From positions 7,688,001-7,752,000 of the forward strand of contig NZ_CP107935.1 in NCBI RefSeq assembly GCF_036038375.1: 64,000 nt of DNA, written 5' to 3'. This DNA comes from Streptomyces sp. NBC_00414 (lineage in GTDB: Bacteria > Actinomycetota > Actinomycetes > Streptomycetales > Streptomycetaceae). The notes beneath the pieces were generated by a model that had not been told where the DNA came from, did no database searches, and saw nothing but the letters and a program-made list of their open reading frames with translations. Positions 43,816 through 50,158 of the stretch are shown here, in pieces (positions within the stretch are counted from its first letter, which is position 1; every line of letters begins with the position of its first letter). A program made the position numbers and the translations under genes.

Positions 43816-43875
43816 CGCCCCCGCCGCCCCTACCCTTACCGTCACTGCATGGGGGCTGCGCCCCCTCGCCCCCTG
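43816..43875. repeat. GC-rich repeat element (CGCCCCCGCCGCCCCT family)
   Basis: The element begins CGCCCCCGCCGCCCCTACCC at 43816 and continues with CCGTCACTGCATGGGGGC and CGCCCCCTCGCCCCC. The same order of blocks occurs at 51705-51760, and (as complement) in 4304-4363. It lies 13 bases after the stop of the preceding gene. Confidence 0.75.
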
Positions 43876-43893
43876 TATCGCGCTGACGCGCTC

Positions 43894-43986
43894 GTCCTCA
43901 AACGCCGGACGGGCTGGAAGATTCGCGGACGGGCTGAAGGTGTCCGCCGGTCCGGCTGCATCTCAGCCCGTCCGGCGTTTGAGGAC
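43894..43986. repeat. 23-base perfect inverted repeat between convergent genes
   Basis: GTCCTCAAACGCCGG with ACGGGCTG (43894-43916) is repeated as the exact reverse complement at 43964-43986 (CAGCCCGTCCGGCGTTTGAG, then GAC). The internal sequence also contains extra copies of GGACGGGCTG. Elements with the core 'CTCAAACGCCGGACGGGCTG' are frequent at gene ends in streptomycetes. It probably forms a long hairpin that ends both converging transcripts. Confidence 0.85.
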
Positions 43987-44040
43987 CGGGGGTTCGGGGG
44001 CAGCGCCCCCGAGGCAGGTACGGGCGGCGGGGCGAGAAGG

Positions 44041-44277
44041 TCAGGGTTCGGGTGGGGCTTCGGGGTCGTCCATGGAGAGGACCCGGACCGGGATGCCCTC
44101 CAGGGTGTCCGGGATCGTGTCCTCGGGGCGGAGCCCGTCGCGCGGCACCTTCCGCGTCACGAAGACGACGATGACGTCCTCGCCGGACTCCTCGTCCCGC
44201 CCGGTGCCGACACCGCTCACATGGGCCAGCGCCATCAACCGCTCCTCGTGGAGATGGCGTGCCTGACGCGCGTCCAC
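44041..44277 (-). CDS. Small GVG-domain protein of unknown function
   Basis: This ~78-residue protein reads LAHVSGVGTGRDEESGED then VIVVFVTRKVPRDGL, IPDTLEGIPVRVLSM. The GVGxG / VVFVxRKxP / IPxxLxGxPVxV pattern resembles the N-terminal region of the Nal1/trypsin-like proteins in which a short 'GVGVG' domain precedes the protease part; here it stands alone. The start is GTG 44277 with GGGAGG 9 bases upstream. It is convergent with the hypothetical gene at 42367. Confidence 0.65.
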   Translation of the reverse strand: MDARQARHLHEERLMALAHVSGVGTGRDEESGEDVIVVFVTRKVPRDGLRPEDTIPDTLEGIPVRVLSMDDPEAPPEP

Positions 44278-44442
44278 TTCGGCTCGCCTCCCATGGGTCG
44301 TACGGTCGTACGGATTCCTGGTACCGAGATTATTCCGGGCAGCAGTTCGGACGCGAGGACTGATGGGCCGTATGGGGTGTGTGCGGCCACAGGGACGGAT
44401 CGAGCCGCGTTCACGCAAGGGAGACCTGGAAAGTCGGGCGGC

Positions 44443-44464
44443 GTTCAACCGGCGTTAAGTCACG
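44443..44464 (+). promoter_or_regulatory. Candidate PHO box upstream of phoX
   Basis: Two adjacent 11-base direct-repeat units, GTTCAACCGGC (44443-44453) and GTTAAGTCACG (44454-44464), fit the Streptomyces PhoP half-site pattern G(G/T)TCAYYYR(G/C)G at about 9 of 11 positions each. A third GTTCACGCAAG starts at 44409, upstream of the pair. The site is 52 bases before the PhoX start, where PhoP activation would be expected. Confidence 0.55.
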
Positions 44465-44515
44465 GGCGGGACCGTGTGGCCGACAGCCGGGCCCGCCACC
44501 GTCACAGGAGACAGC

Positions 44516-45991
44516 ATGTCGCTCACCCGCAGGGACTTCGCCAGACGATCCGCGGTCACCGGTGCCGGTGTCGCCCTGACCGGCAGCGTCGGCACCCTCG
44601 CCACCGCGCCCGGCGCCCTCGCGTCCACGGATACCGAGACCGCGGGGGACGACGACGGGTACGACACCGACGCGCGCGGCGCCGACCGGCACGGCGGAGC
44701 CGTCGGCTACGGGCCGCTCCTGCCCGACCCGAAGGGCATCCTCGCGCTGCCCGCCGGGTTCTCGTACCGCGTCGTCACGTACAGCGGGAAGACCAAGCTG
44801 GAGTCGGGGGAATTCACCCCCTCCAACCACGACGGCACGGCCACCTTCGACGGCCCGCGCGGCACGACCCTCCTCGTCAACAACCACGAGCTGAAGGGCC
44901 CGCGCGCCAGCTGGAAGTACCCCGTGCCGCTCACCGAGGGCCTCGTCTACGACCCGGCCGCCTCCGGTGGCTGCACGGTCGTCGAGGTGCGTCCCGGCGG
45001 CGCGGTCGCCGAGTGGGTCGGCATCGCCGGCACCTCCACCAACTGTGCGGGCGGCAGCACCCCGTGGGGCACCTGGCTCACCTGCGAGGAGAACTCCGAC
45101 CGGGCCGGCGAGAACGGCATGACCAAGGACCACGGTTACGTCTTCGAGGTCGACCCGATCGACCGCCGGGCCAACCGCGACCCCAAGCCGCTGAAGTTCT
45201 TCGGCCGGTACGACCACGAGGCCGTCGTCATCGACCCGAAGCGCGGCCACGCCTACCTCACCGAGGACGACTCCGAGCCCAACGGCCTGTTCTTCCGTTG
45301 GAAGCCCCCGCACGGCTTCACCCACGGCCGCGGCAGGTTCCGTACCCTCGCCGACGACGCGGGCGTGCTCCAGGCGCCCAAGTGCTATGACTCCGGCGGC
45401 CGTTACGTCGACGACCTGTCCCGTGCCATGAGGATCGGCACGGTGTACGGGGTCGACTGGGTGGACGTGCCCGACCGGGACGGGAAGACCGTTCCGGTGC
45501 GCGAGCAGTTCGGCACCGGCGAGGTCACCCGCGCCCGCAAACTCGAAGGCATGTGGTGGGGCGACGGCGGCGCGTACATCGTCTCGTCGTACGCCCGTGA
45601 CGAGAGCCCGGTGCAGCACGACGGGCAGGTCTGGTTCTACGACCCCAAGCGGCGCACGCTCACCCTGAAGGTGCTCCTGGGGGTGAACCCCGACCCGTCC
45701 GCGGACGGCGCCTTCGACGGGCCCGACAACATCACCGTGTCCCCGTACGGCGGTCTCGTCATAGCCGAGGACGGTGAGGGGGTCTCGCATCTCTTCGGTG
45801 CGACGGACAGCGGCCGTACGTATCCCATCGCGCGCAACGACCTGAACATCGGCACCGAGGCGGAGCCCGAGTTCAGCGAGTTCACCGGCGTGACCTTCTC
45901 GCCCGACGGAAAGACCCTGTACGCCAACATTCAGGTGCCGGGCATCATGGTGGCGATCAAGGGACCCTGGAAGCGGCAGAAGCGTCGCTGA
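44516..45991 (+). CDS. phoX: Tat-exported PhoX-type alkaline phosphatase (DUF839)
   Basis: This 491-residue protein begins with a twin-arginine signal (SLTRRDFARRSAVTGAGVAL) cleaved near GALAS. The mature part is a PhoX/DUF839 beta-propeller (NNHELKGPRASWKYPV; GGCTVVEVRP; TNCAGGSTPWGTWLTCEE; EAVVIDPKRGHAYLTEDD; GMWWGDGGAYIVSSY; DNITVSPYGGLVIAEDGEG). PhoX enzymes are calcium/iron-dependent phosphomonoesterases for extracellular phosphate scavenging. ATG 44516 has AGGAG 5 bases upstream. The PHO-box-like repeats upstream support phosphate control. Confidence 0.9.
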   Translation: MSLTRRDFARRSAVTGAGVALTGSVGTLATAPGALASTDTETAGDDDGYDTDARGADRHGGAVGYGPLLPDPKGILALPAGFSYRVVTYSGKTKLESGEFTPSNHDGTATFDGPRGTTLLVNNHELKGPRASWKYPVPLTEGLVYDPAASGGCTVVEVRPGGAVAEWVGIAGTSTNCAGGSTPWGTWLTCEENSDRAGENGMTKDHGYVFEVDPIDRRANRDPKPLKFFGRYDHEAVVIDPKRGHAYLTEDDSEPNGLFFRWKPPHGFTHGRGRFRTLADDAGVLQAPKCYDSGGRYVDDLSRAMRIGTVYGVDWVDVPDRDGKTVPVREQFGTGEVTRARKLEGMWWGDGGAYIVSSYARDESPVQHDGQVWFYDPKRRTLTLKVLLGVNPDPSADGAFDGPDNITVSPYGGLVIAEDGEGVSHLFGATDSGRTYPIARNDLNIGTEAEPEFSEFTGVTFSPDGKTLYANIQVPGIMVAIKGPWKRQKRR

Positions 45992-46082
45992 AATACGTTC
46001 ACCGAAAGCGCGAAGCGCGAAGTGTTGGGCGCTGAGCGGGAAGTGGGGTTTTAATCGTTCGCCCGGGCCGTGGTGTGCCTCC

Positions 46083-46088
46083 TACAGT
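46083..46088 (+). promoter_or_regulatory. -10 hexamer for the Y-RNA cluster
   Basis: TACAGT at 46083-46088 fits a streptomycete -10 sequence, placing a transcript start close to 46095, which is exactly where the first conserved Y-RNA stem begins. The -35 is weak (TTCGCC at 46058-46063, 19-base spacer). The gap 45992-46082 after phoX holds no gene. Confidence 0.45.
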
Positions 46089-46095
46089 GGACAAC

Positions 46096-46233
46096 GTCCA
46101 GGTGCGAAGGCAGGACCTACTTCCACTCATAATGGGGCGGCCGCGGGTTCGAGTCCCGTCACCGGTACGACGCGCCGGTGTAGCTCAGGGGTCAGAGCGC
46201 CTACGTCGGTTCCGCCGGCCTTGAACTCTGGAC
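46096..46233 (+). ncRNA. yrlA: Y RNA with permuted tRNA-like module (unit A)
   Basis: The ends pair as GTCCAG (46096-46101) with CTGGAC (46228-46233), followed by a GGCAGG/CCGGCC helix with one mismatch. The 5' strand CAGGTGCGAAGGCAGG and the 3' strand CCTTGAACTCTG resemble the conserved Ro60-binding strands of animal Y RNAs (GGUCCGAAGGUAG and CUUGAC). Inside, a tRNA-like part appears in the order T arm (GCGGG-TTCGAGT-CCCGT, 46143-46159), acceptor 3' strand CACCGGT (46160-46166), 7-base loop, acceptor 5' strand GCCGGTG (46174-46180), TA, D arm (GCTC-AGGGGTCA-GAGC, 46183-46198). The acceptor is thus closed by a loop and the module has no CCA end or anticodon loop. Assigned as a YrlA-class bacterial Y RNA. 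Confidence 0.85.
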
Positions 46234-46251
46234 ACCACAATTTCATGCACC

Positions 46252-46319
46252 TCCCGGTGCGATGGCTGCGGCTACTTCTCTTCCAAAGAATCCAGGCCGC
46301 AGCCGACTTGATCTCGGGA
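46252..46319 (+). ncRNA. Minimal Y-RNA-like hairpin without tRNA module (unit B)
   Basis: TCCCG (46252-46256) pairs with CGGGA (46315-46319), and GGCTGCGGC (46264-46272) pairs perfectly with GCCGCAGCC (46296-46304). Between the stems lie GTGCGAT on the 5' side and GACTTGATCT on the 3' side, the same positions as the GTGCGAA/TTGAACT (unit A) and GTGCGCA/CTGAACT (unit C) strands. The shared 5' block is GGTGCGNNGGCNG followed by TACTTC. The loop (46273-46295) is short and has no T or D arm. It keeps the Ro60-binding core but lacks the effector module. Confidence 0.7.
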
Positions 46320-46334
46320 AGCGCAGCATATGGT

Positions 46335-46477
46335 GTGTGCCCGGTGCGCAGGCAGCGGTTACTTCATGGGATCAGAGGGTTGCGGGTTCAAGTCCCGTCA
46401 TCGGCTTCGGGCCGGTGTAGCTCAATTCGGTAGAGCATCCGAACAAGTCCGCCGCCGAACCCTGAACTCGGGCACGC
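46335..46477 (+). ncRNA. yrlA: Y RNA with permuted tRNA-like module (unit C)
   Basis: GTGTGCCCG (46335-46343) pairs with CGGGCACGC (46469-46477), with one wobble. GGCAGCGG (46351-46358) pairs with CCGCCGCC (46449-46456) with one A-C mismatch at the same place as in unit A. The module has T arm GCGGG-TTCAAGT-CCCGT, acceptor strands CATCGGC and GCCGGTG closed by a TTCGG loop, TA, and D arm GCTC-AATTCGGTA-GAGC. The order is again T arm, closed acceptor, D arm. The unit ends 52 bases before the Ro60 start codon. Confidence 0.85.
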
Positions 46478-46529
46478 TCCATCTGCTGCGTCTCCCTCCG
46501 AAATATTCGAGAATTCGGGGGAATTCATC

Positions 46530-48125
46530 ATGGCGCGGTTCAACACCAGGGCGGCGAAGGCCAGGGGCGCTTCGCGTGTCACCTCCACGGGACGTGTGCT
46601 GCGGACCCACGAGGGCGGGCGGGGCGTCGAGCGCGATCCGCGTTCCGAGCTCTTTCTGCTGTCGATCGCCAACTTCGTCGCGCAGAAGACCTTCTACGAG
46701 AGCGGCGAGGCGCGCGACGACCGGTTCGCCGCGCTCGTACGGCAGCTCGCCGTCGCGGACCCGTCCTGGACGGCCGCCCTGCTCGACTGGCTGCGCGGCG
46801 AGGGCAACATGCGGACCGCGTCGATCGTGGGCGCCGTCGAGTACGTCAAGGCGCGCCTCGACGCGGGCGCCACGGACGGTCCGGCCAACCGGCAGGTCGT
46901 CGCGTCCGTGCTGCGGCGCCCGGACGAGCCCGGTGAGCTGCTCGCGTACTGGACCTCGCGGTACGGGCGGGCCGTGCCCAAGCCTGTGAAGCGGGGTGTC
47001 GCGGATGCCGTGCGGCGGCTCTACGGGGGGAAGTCGCTGCTGAAGTACGACACCGCGTCCAAGGGGTACCGCTTCGGGGACGTCCTCAATCTCGTGCACG
47101 CTTCGCCGGACCCTGACAAGCCGTGGCAGGGCGAGCTGTTCCGGTACGCGCTCGACCGCCGGCACAACCCGGACACCGCCGTGCCGCCCGCGTCCAGCCG
47201 TGTCCTCACCGCGCACCGTGAGCTGATGGCCGTGCCGGTGGGGGAGCGGCGTGCCGTCGTGACCTCCGAGGGCGGTGCCGGGCGGCTCGCGGAGGCCGGG
47301 ATGACCTGGGAGGCGCTTGCCGGGTGGCTGCAGGGGCCGATGGACGCTGCGGCCTGGGAGGCCGTCATTCCGTCCATGGGCGCCATGGCGTTGGTGCGGA
47401 ATCTGCGGAACTTCGACGAGGCCGGGGTCTCTGACGAGGTGGCCGCGCTGGTTGCGGCGAAGATCGGTGACCCCGCGGAGGTCGCGCGGTCGCGGCAGTT
47501 TCCGTTTCGGTACCTGGCCGCGTACCAGCACGCGCCCTCGCTGCGGTGGTCGTATCCGCTGGAGCAGGCGCTCGGGCACTCGCTGGGCAATGTGCCTGTG
47601 CTGGGTGGGCGGACGCTCGTTCTCGTTGATCGGTCCGGGTCCATGTTCTATTCGAAGCTGTCCGACCGCTCCGAGCTCAACCGGGCCGACGCGGCGGCGA
47701 TCTTCGGTACGGCGCTCGCGCTGCGGGCCGAGAAGGCCGATCTCGTCGAGTTCGGCACCGGCAGCGATGTGGTGCGGGTTCGGCGGGGCGAGTCCGTGCT
47801 GAAGGTGCTGGGGCGGTTCGGTGATCTTGGGGGTACCAACACCAGTGAGGCTGTGCGCAGGCACTACAAGAAGCACGACCGGGTGCTGATCGTCACCGAC
47901 GAGCAGGCCACGTACAGCCAGTACGGGGATCCGACCGAGCAGGTTCCGGCGCATGTGCCCGTGTACACCTGGAACCTCGCGGGGTATCGGGCCGGGCACG
48001 CTCCCTCGGGGGCGGGGGCGGGGGCCGGGAACCGGCACGTGTTCGGAGGGCTCTCCGACGCCGCCTTTCGGATGGTTCCGCTGCTTGAGGGGGCCCGGGA
48101 CGCCGCGTGGCCCTGGGCGGGCTGA
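46530..48125 (+). CDS. rsr: Ro60-like RNA-binding protein (TROVE + vWA domains)
   Basis: This 531-residue protein is the bacterial orthologue of Ro60, a ring-shaped RNA-binding protein that holds Y RNAs and takes part in structured-RNA handling and decay. The TROVE domain (residues ~1-340) includes RDPRSELFLLSIANFVAQKT, WLRGEGNMRTASIVGAVEYV and MAALVRNLRNFD-like segments. The C-terminal vWA-like domain has an intact MIDAS: LVLVDRSGSM, GGTNTSEAV and VLIVTDEQ. GGGGGAA precedes ATG 46530. The three Y-RNA-like units upstream on the same strand are the expected partners. The symbol follows the bacterial 'Ro sixty related' naming. Confidence 0.92.
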   Translation: MARFNTRAAKARGASRVTSTGRVLRTHEGGRGVERDPRSELFLLSIANFVAQKTFYESGEARDDRFAALVRQLAVADPSWTAALLDWLRGEGNMRTASIVGAVEYVKARLDAGATDGPANRQVVASVLRRPDEPGELLAYWTSRYGRAVPKPVKRGVADAVRRLYGGKSLLKYDTASKGYRFGDVLNLVHASPDPDKPWQGELFRYALDRRHNPDTAVPPASSRVLTAHRELMAVPVGERRAVVTSEGGAGRLAEAGMTWEALAGWLQGPMDAAAWEAVIPSMGAMALVRNLRNFDEAGVSDEVAALVAAKIGDPAEVARSRQFPFRYLAAYQHAPSLRWSYPLEQALGHSLGNVPVLGGRTLVLVDRSGSMFYSKLSDRSELNRADAAAIFGTALALRAEKADLVEFGTGSDVVRVRRGESVLKVLGRFGDLGGTNTSEAVRRHYKKHDRVLIVTDEQATYSQYGDPTEQVPAHVPVYTWNLAGYRAGHAPSGAGAGAGNRHVFGGLSDAAFRMVPLLEGARDAAWPWAG

Positions 48126-48142
48126 GGGGTGAGGCCGGGCGG

Positions 48143-48162
48143 CTCCGCACTTCGGTGCGGGG
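48143..48162 (+). terminator. Terminator-like hairpin after the Ro60 gene
   Basis: CTCCGCAC (48143-48150), loop TTCG, and GTGCGGGG (48155-48162) give an 8-bp stem with one wobble and a stable UUCG tetraloop, 18 bases after the stop codon. Confidence 0.65.
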
Positions 48163-48215
48163 TCGCTTTCGGTTGTGGTCTCGTTCGTGGTCTTGTGCGT
48201 GGCGGGGATTGATAT

Positions 48216-48227
48216 CTAATATTTTAG
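48216..48227. promoter_or_regulatory. AT-rich palindromic site at the gntR start
   Basis: CTAATATTTTAG (arms CTAA and TTAG) sits in a striking AT-rich stretch 48207-48229, ending 2 bases before the GTG start of the GntR gene. It overlaps the expected -10 region of a nearly leaderless transcript, so it could be both promoter and operator for the gntR-acdS pair. Confidence 0.5.
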
Positions 48228-48229
48228 TT

Positions 48230-48877
48230 GTGGAGATCATTCAGCCTGTGCCGCGCACCCTGCTTCGGGATCAGGCTTACGCGTCGATCCGGGACGCCAT
48301 CGTGGCCGGCGAGATCGAGCCCGGTGCCGTCGTGCGCGACGCCGATCTCGCCGAGCGGCTCGGGCTGTCCCGGGCGCCGGTGCGGGAGGCCTTCGCGCGG
48401 CTCGTCGACGAAGGACTGCTGGAGAGCAAGCCGCAGAGCTATACGCGGGTGACCGCGGTGGTCGCCTCCGATGTGCGGGACGCGGCTGCCGTGGTCGGGG
48501 CCATGCACGAGCTGGCCGTGCGGGTTGCCGTGCCGCGGCTGAGCGGGGCGGACGTGAACGCCATGCGGTCGGCCAACGCTCGGTTCGCGCACGCCGTGCG
48601 TTCGGGGGATGTGGACGCCGCCCTGCGGGCCGACGACGAACTGCACGACGTTCTGGTGCGGGTCAGTGGCAACCGGGCGGCGGCTTCCACTGTTGCGCGG
48701 TACACCCCGTTGATTCGGCGGCTGGAGCGGCGGCGCTTCGGTGAGGGGGGCAACTGCCGATCAGCCGGGTTGCACGAGCGGCTCATCGAGGCGTGTGCGG
48801 ATGGTGATGTGGACGGGGCTGTTCGGGTCACCGCGGAGATCTGGCGGGGGCTCGAAGGGCTTGTCGACCTTGACTGA
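48230..48877 (+). CDS. GntR-family (FadR/FCD-type) transcriptional regulator
   Basis: This ~215-residue regulator has an N-terminal winged helix (LLRDQAYASIRDAIVAGEIE; VVRDADLAERLGLSRAPVRE) and an all-helical FCD-like C-terminal domain (AMHELAVRVAVPRL; ADDELHDVLVRVSGNRAAAS; LHERLIEACADGDVDGA) that binds a metal and small acid in known members. The start is GTG 48230. It is 25 bases upstream of acdS and likely controls it in response to ACC or a related amino acid. Confidence 0.88.
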   Translation: MEIIQPVPRTLLRDQAYASIRDAIVAGEIEPGAVVRDADLAERLGLSRAPVREAFARLVDEGLLESKPQSYTRVTAVVASDVRDAAAVVGAMHELAVRVAVPRLSGADVNAMRSANARFAHAVRSGDVDAALRADDELHDVLVRVSGNRAAASTVARYTPLIRRLERRRFGEGGNCRSAGLHERLIEACADGDVDGAVRVTAEIWRGLEGLVDLD

Positions 48878-48902
48878 TACGGCTGCTGGTTCTGGAGGAT
48901 CC

Positions 48903-49919
48903 ATGTCCCTGGACTCGTTCGAGCGCTATCCCCTTCTGTTCGGGCCTTCGCCCGTGCATCCCTTGGAGCGGCTGACCGCGCATCTTGGCGGGGCCTCCCT
49001 CTGGGCCAAGCGGGAGGACTGCAACTCCGGTGTCGCGTACGGGGGCAACAAGACCCGCAAACTGGAGTACCTCGTCGCGGACGCCCTCGCCAAAGGGTGC
49101 GACACGCTCGTGTCGATCGGCGGGGTGCAGTCCAACCACACCCGGCAGGTCGCCGCCTGTGCCGCTCGGGCAGGACTCAAGTGCGTGCTGGTGCAGGAGA
49201 GTTGGGTGGACTGGCCCGACTCCGTGTACGACAAGGTCGGCAACATCCTGATCAGCCGGCTTGCCGGGGCCGATGTGCGGCTCGTGCGGGCCGGGTTCGG
49301 GATCGGGTTCAAGGAGAGCTGGGAGCAGGCGCTGCGGGAGGTCGAAGAGGCGGGTGGGAAGCCTTACGCCATTCCTGCGGGGGCCTCCGACCATCCGCTC
49401 GGGGGGCTCGGGTTTGCCGGGTGGGCCTATGAAGTGGCCTCGCAGGAAGCGGAGTTGGGGGTCTTCTTCGACACCGTTGTCGTGTGTTCTGTCACCGGGT
49501 CCACCCAGGCGGGCATGGTGGCCGGGTTTCGCGCGCTGGAGGAGGCCGGGGGGCGGGAGCGGCGTGTGCTTGGTATCGATGCGTCCGCCGCGCCCGAGCG
49601 GACTCGGGAGCAGGTCGCCCGGATCGCTCGGAACACCGGGCAACTAATCGGTGTGCGGGAGGAGTTGGCGCTGGATGATGTCGAGTTGGACGGGCGGTAT
49701 CACGCCGGGACCTATGGGATTCCCGATGAGGGGACCCTGGAGGCGATGCGGCTCGCCGCTCGGACCGAGGGCATGGTGACCGACCCTGTCTATGAGGGAA
49801 AGTCGATGGCTGGGATGGTCGACCTCGTGACGCGGGGGGAGATCGGCGGGGAGTCGAACGTGCTGTACGCCCATCTTGGTGGGCAGCCTGCGTTGAACGC
49901 GTACAGCGCGCTGTTCTGA
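48903..49919 (+). CDS. acdS: 1-aminocyclopropane-1-carboxylate (ACC) deaminase
   Basis: This 338-residue PLP enzyme cleaves ACC, the ethylene precursor of plants, to 2-oxobutyrate and ammonia. The PLP lysine is in YGGNKTRKLEYLVADALAKG, and the residues that distinguish true ACC deaminases from D-cysteine desulfhydrases, the Tyr-Glu of TDPVYEGKSMAGMVDLV and the C-terminal YAHLGGQPALNAYSALF, are present. Length is as expected. ATG 48903 follows GGAGGATCC. The adjacent GntR-type regulator suggests substrate-dependent control. It implies plant-associated life or use of ACC as nitrogen source. Confidence 0.92.
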   Translation: MSLDSFERYPLLFGPSPVHPLERLTAHLGGASLWAKREDCNSGVAYGGNKTRKLEYLVADALAKGCDTLVSIGGVQSNHTRQVAACAARAGLKCVLVQESWVDWPDSVYDKVGNILISRLAGADVRLVRAGFGIGFKESWEQALREVEEAGGKPYAIPAGASDHPLGGLGFAGWAYEVASQEAELGVFFDTVVVCSVTGSTQAGMVAGFRALEEAGGRERRVLGIDASAAPERTREQVARIARNTGQLIGVREELALDDVELDGRYHAGTYGIPDEGTLEAMRLAARTEGMVTDPVYEGKSMAGMVDLVTRGEIGGESNVLYAHLGGQPALNAYSALF

Positions 49920-49944
49920 GGCGCGCCCGCGGTGGTGTGGGGGT

Positions 49945-50071
49945 GGGGGCGGGGCCGTGCCGGTACGTCCCTTCGCAGCCTCCCGTGCGCACGGCCCTGA
50001 GTTTCGACGGGTGGGCGTTTTCAGCGGGAGCCGGACGCTGCGAACGTGACATCCCGGCACCGCCCCGCCCC
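49945..50071. repeat. Long imperfect inverted repeat after acdS
   Basis: GGGGGCGGGGC (49945-49955) with GTGCCGG (49957-49963) pairs with CCGGCAC (50053-50059) and GCCCCGCCCCC (50061-50071). It occupies the first part of the 239-base gap between the convergent acdS and TerD genes and may terminate acdS transcription. Confidence 0.6.
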
Positions 50072-50115
50072 CGGGTGGTCCGGCCAGTGCCGCCGCGTCT
50101 GGGGTCGTGAACGGA

Positions 50116-50153
50116 CGCGCGGGGCGCCCTCCTGTCCGGGGGCGTCCCGCGCG
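50116..50153 (-). terminator. Terminator hairpin of the TerD gene
   Basis: CGCGCGGGGCGCCC (50116-50129) pairs with GGGCGTCCCGCGCG (50140-50153), 14 bp with one G-U, around a 10-base loop. It begins 5 bases after the leftward TerD stop (50159). Confidence 0.85.
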
Positions 50154-50158
50154 GTCGG

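Noticed and set aside
46221..46433. A short rightward open frame across the Y-RNA region
   Set aside because: It crosses two structured RNA units, has no ribosome site and its product has no sensible composition.
46135..46440. tRNA-like T and D arms that could be called as tRNA genes
   Set aside because: The arms are in the wrong order, the acceptor stem is closed by a loop, and there is no anticodon loop or CCA; they are better explained as Y-RNA modules.
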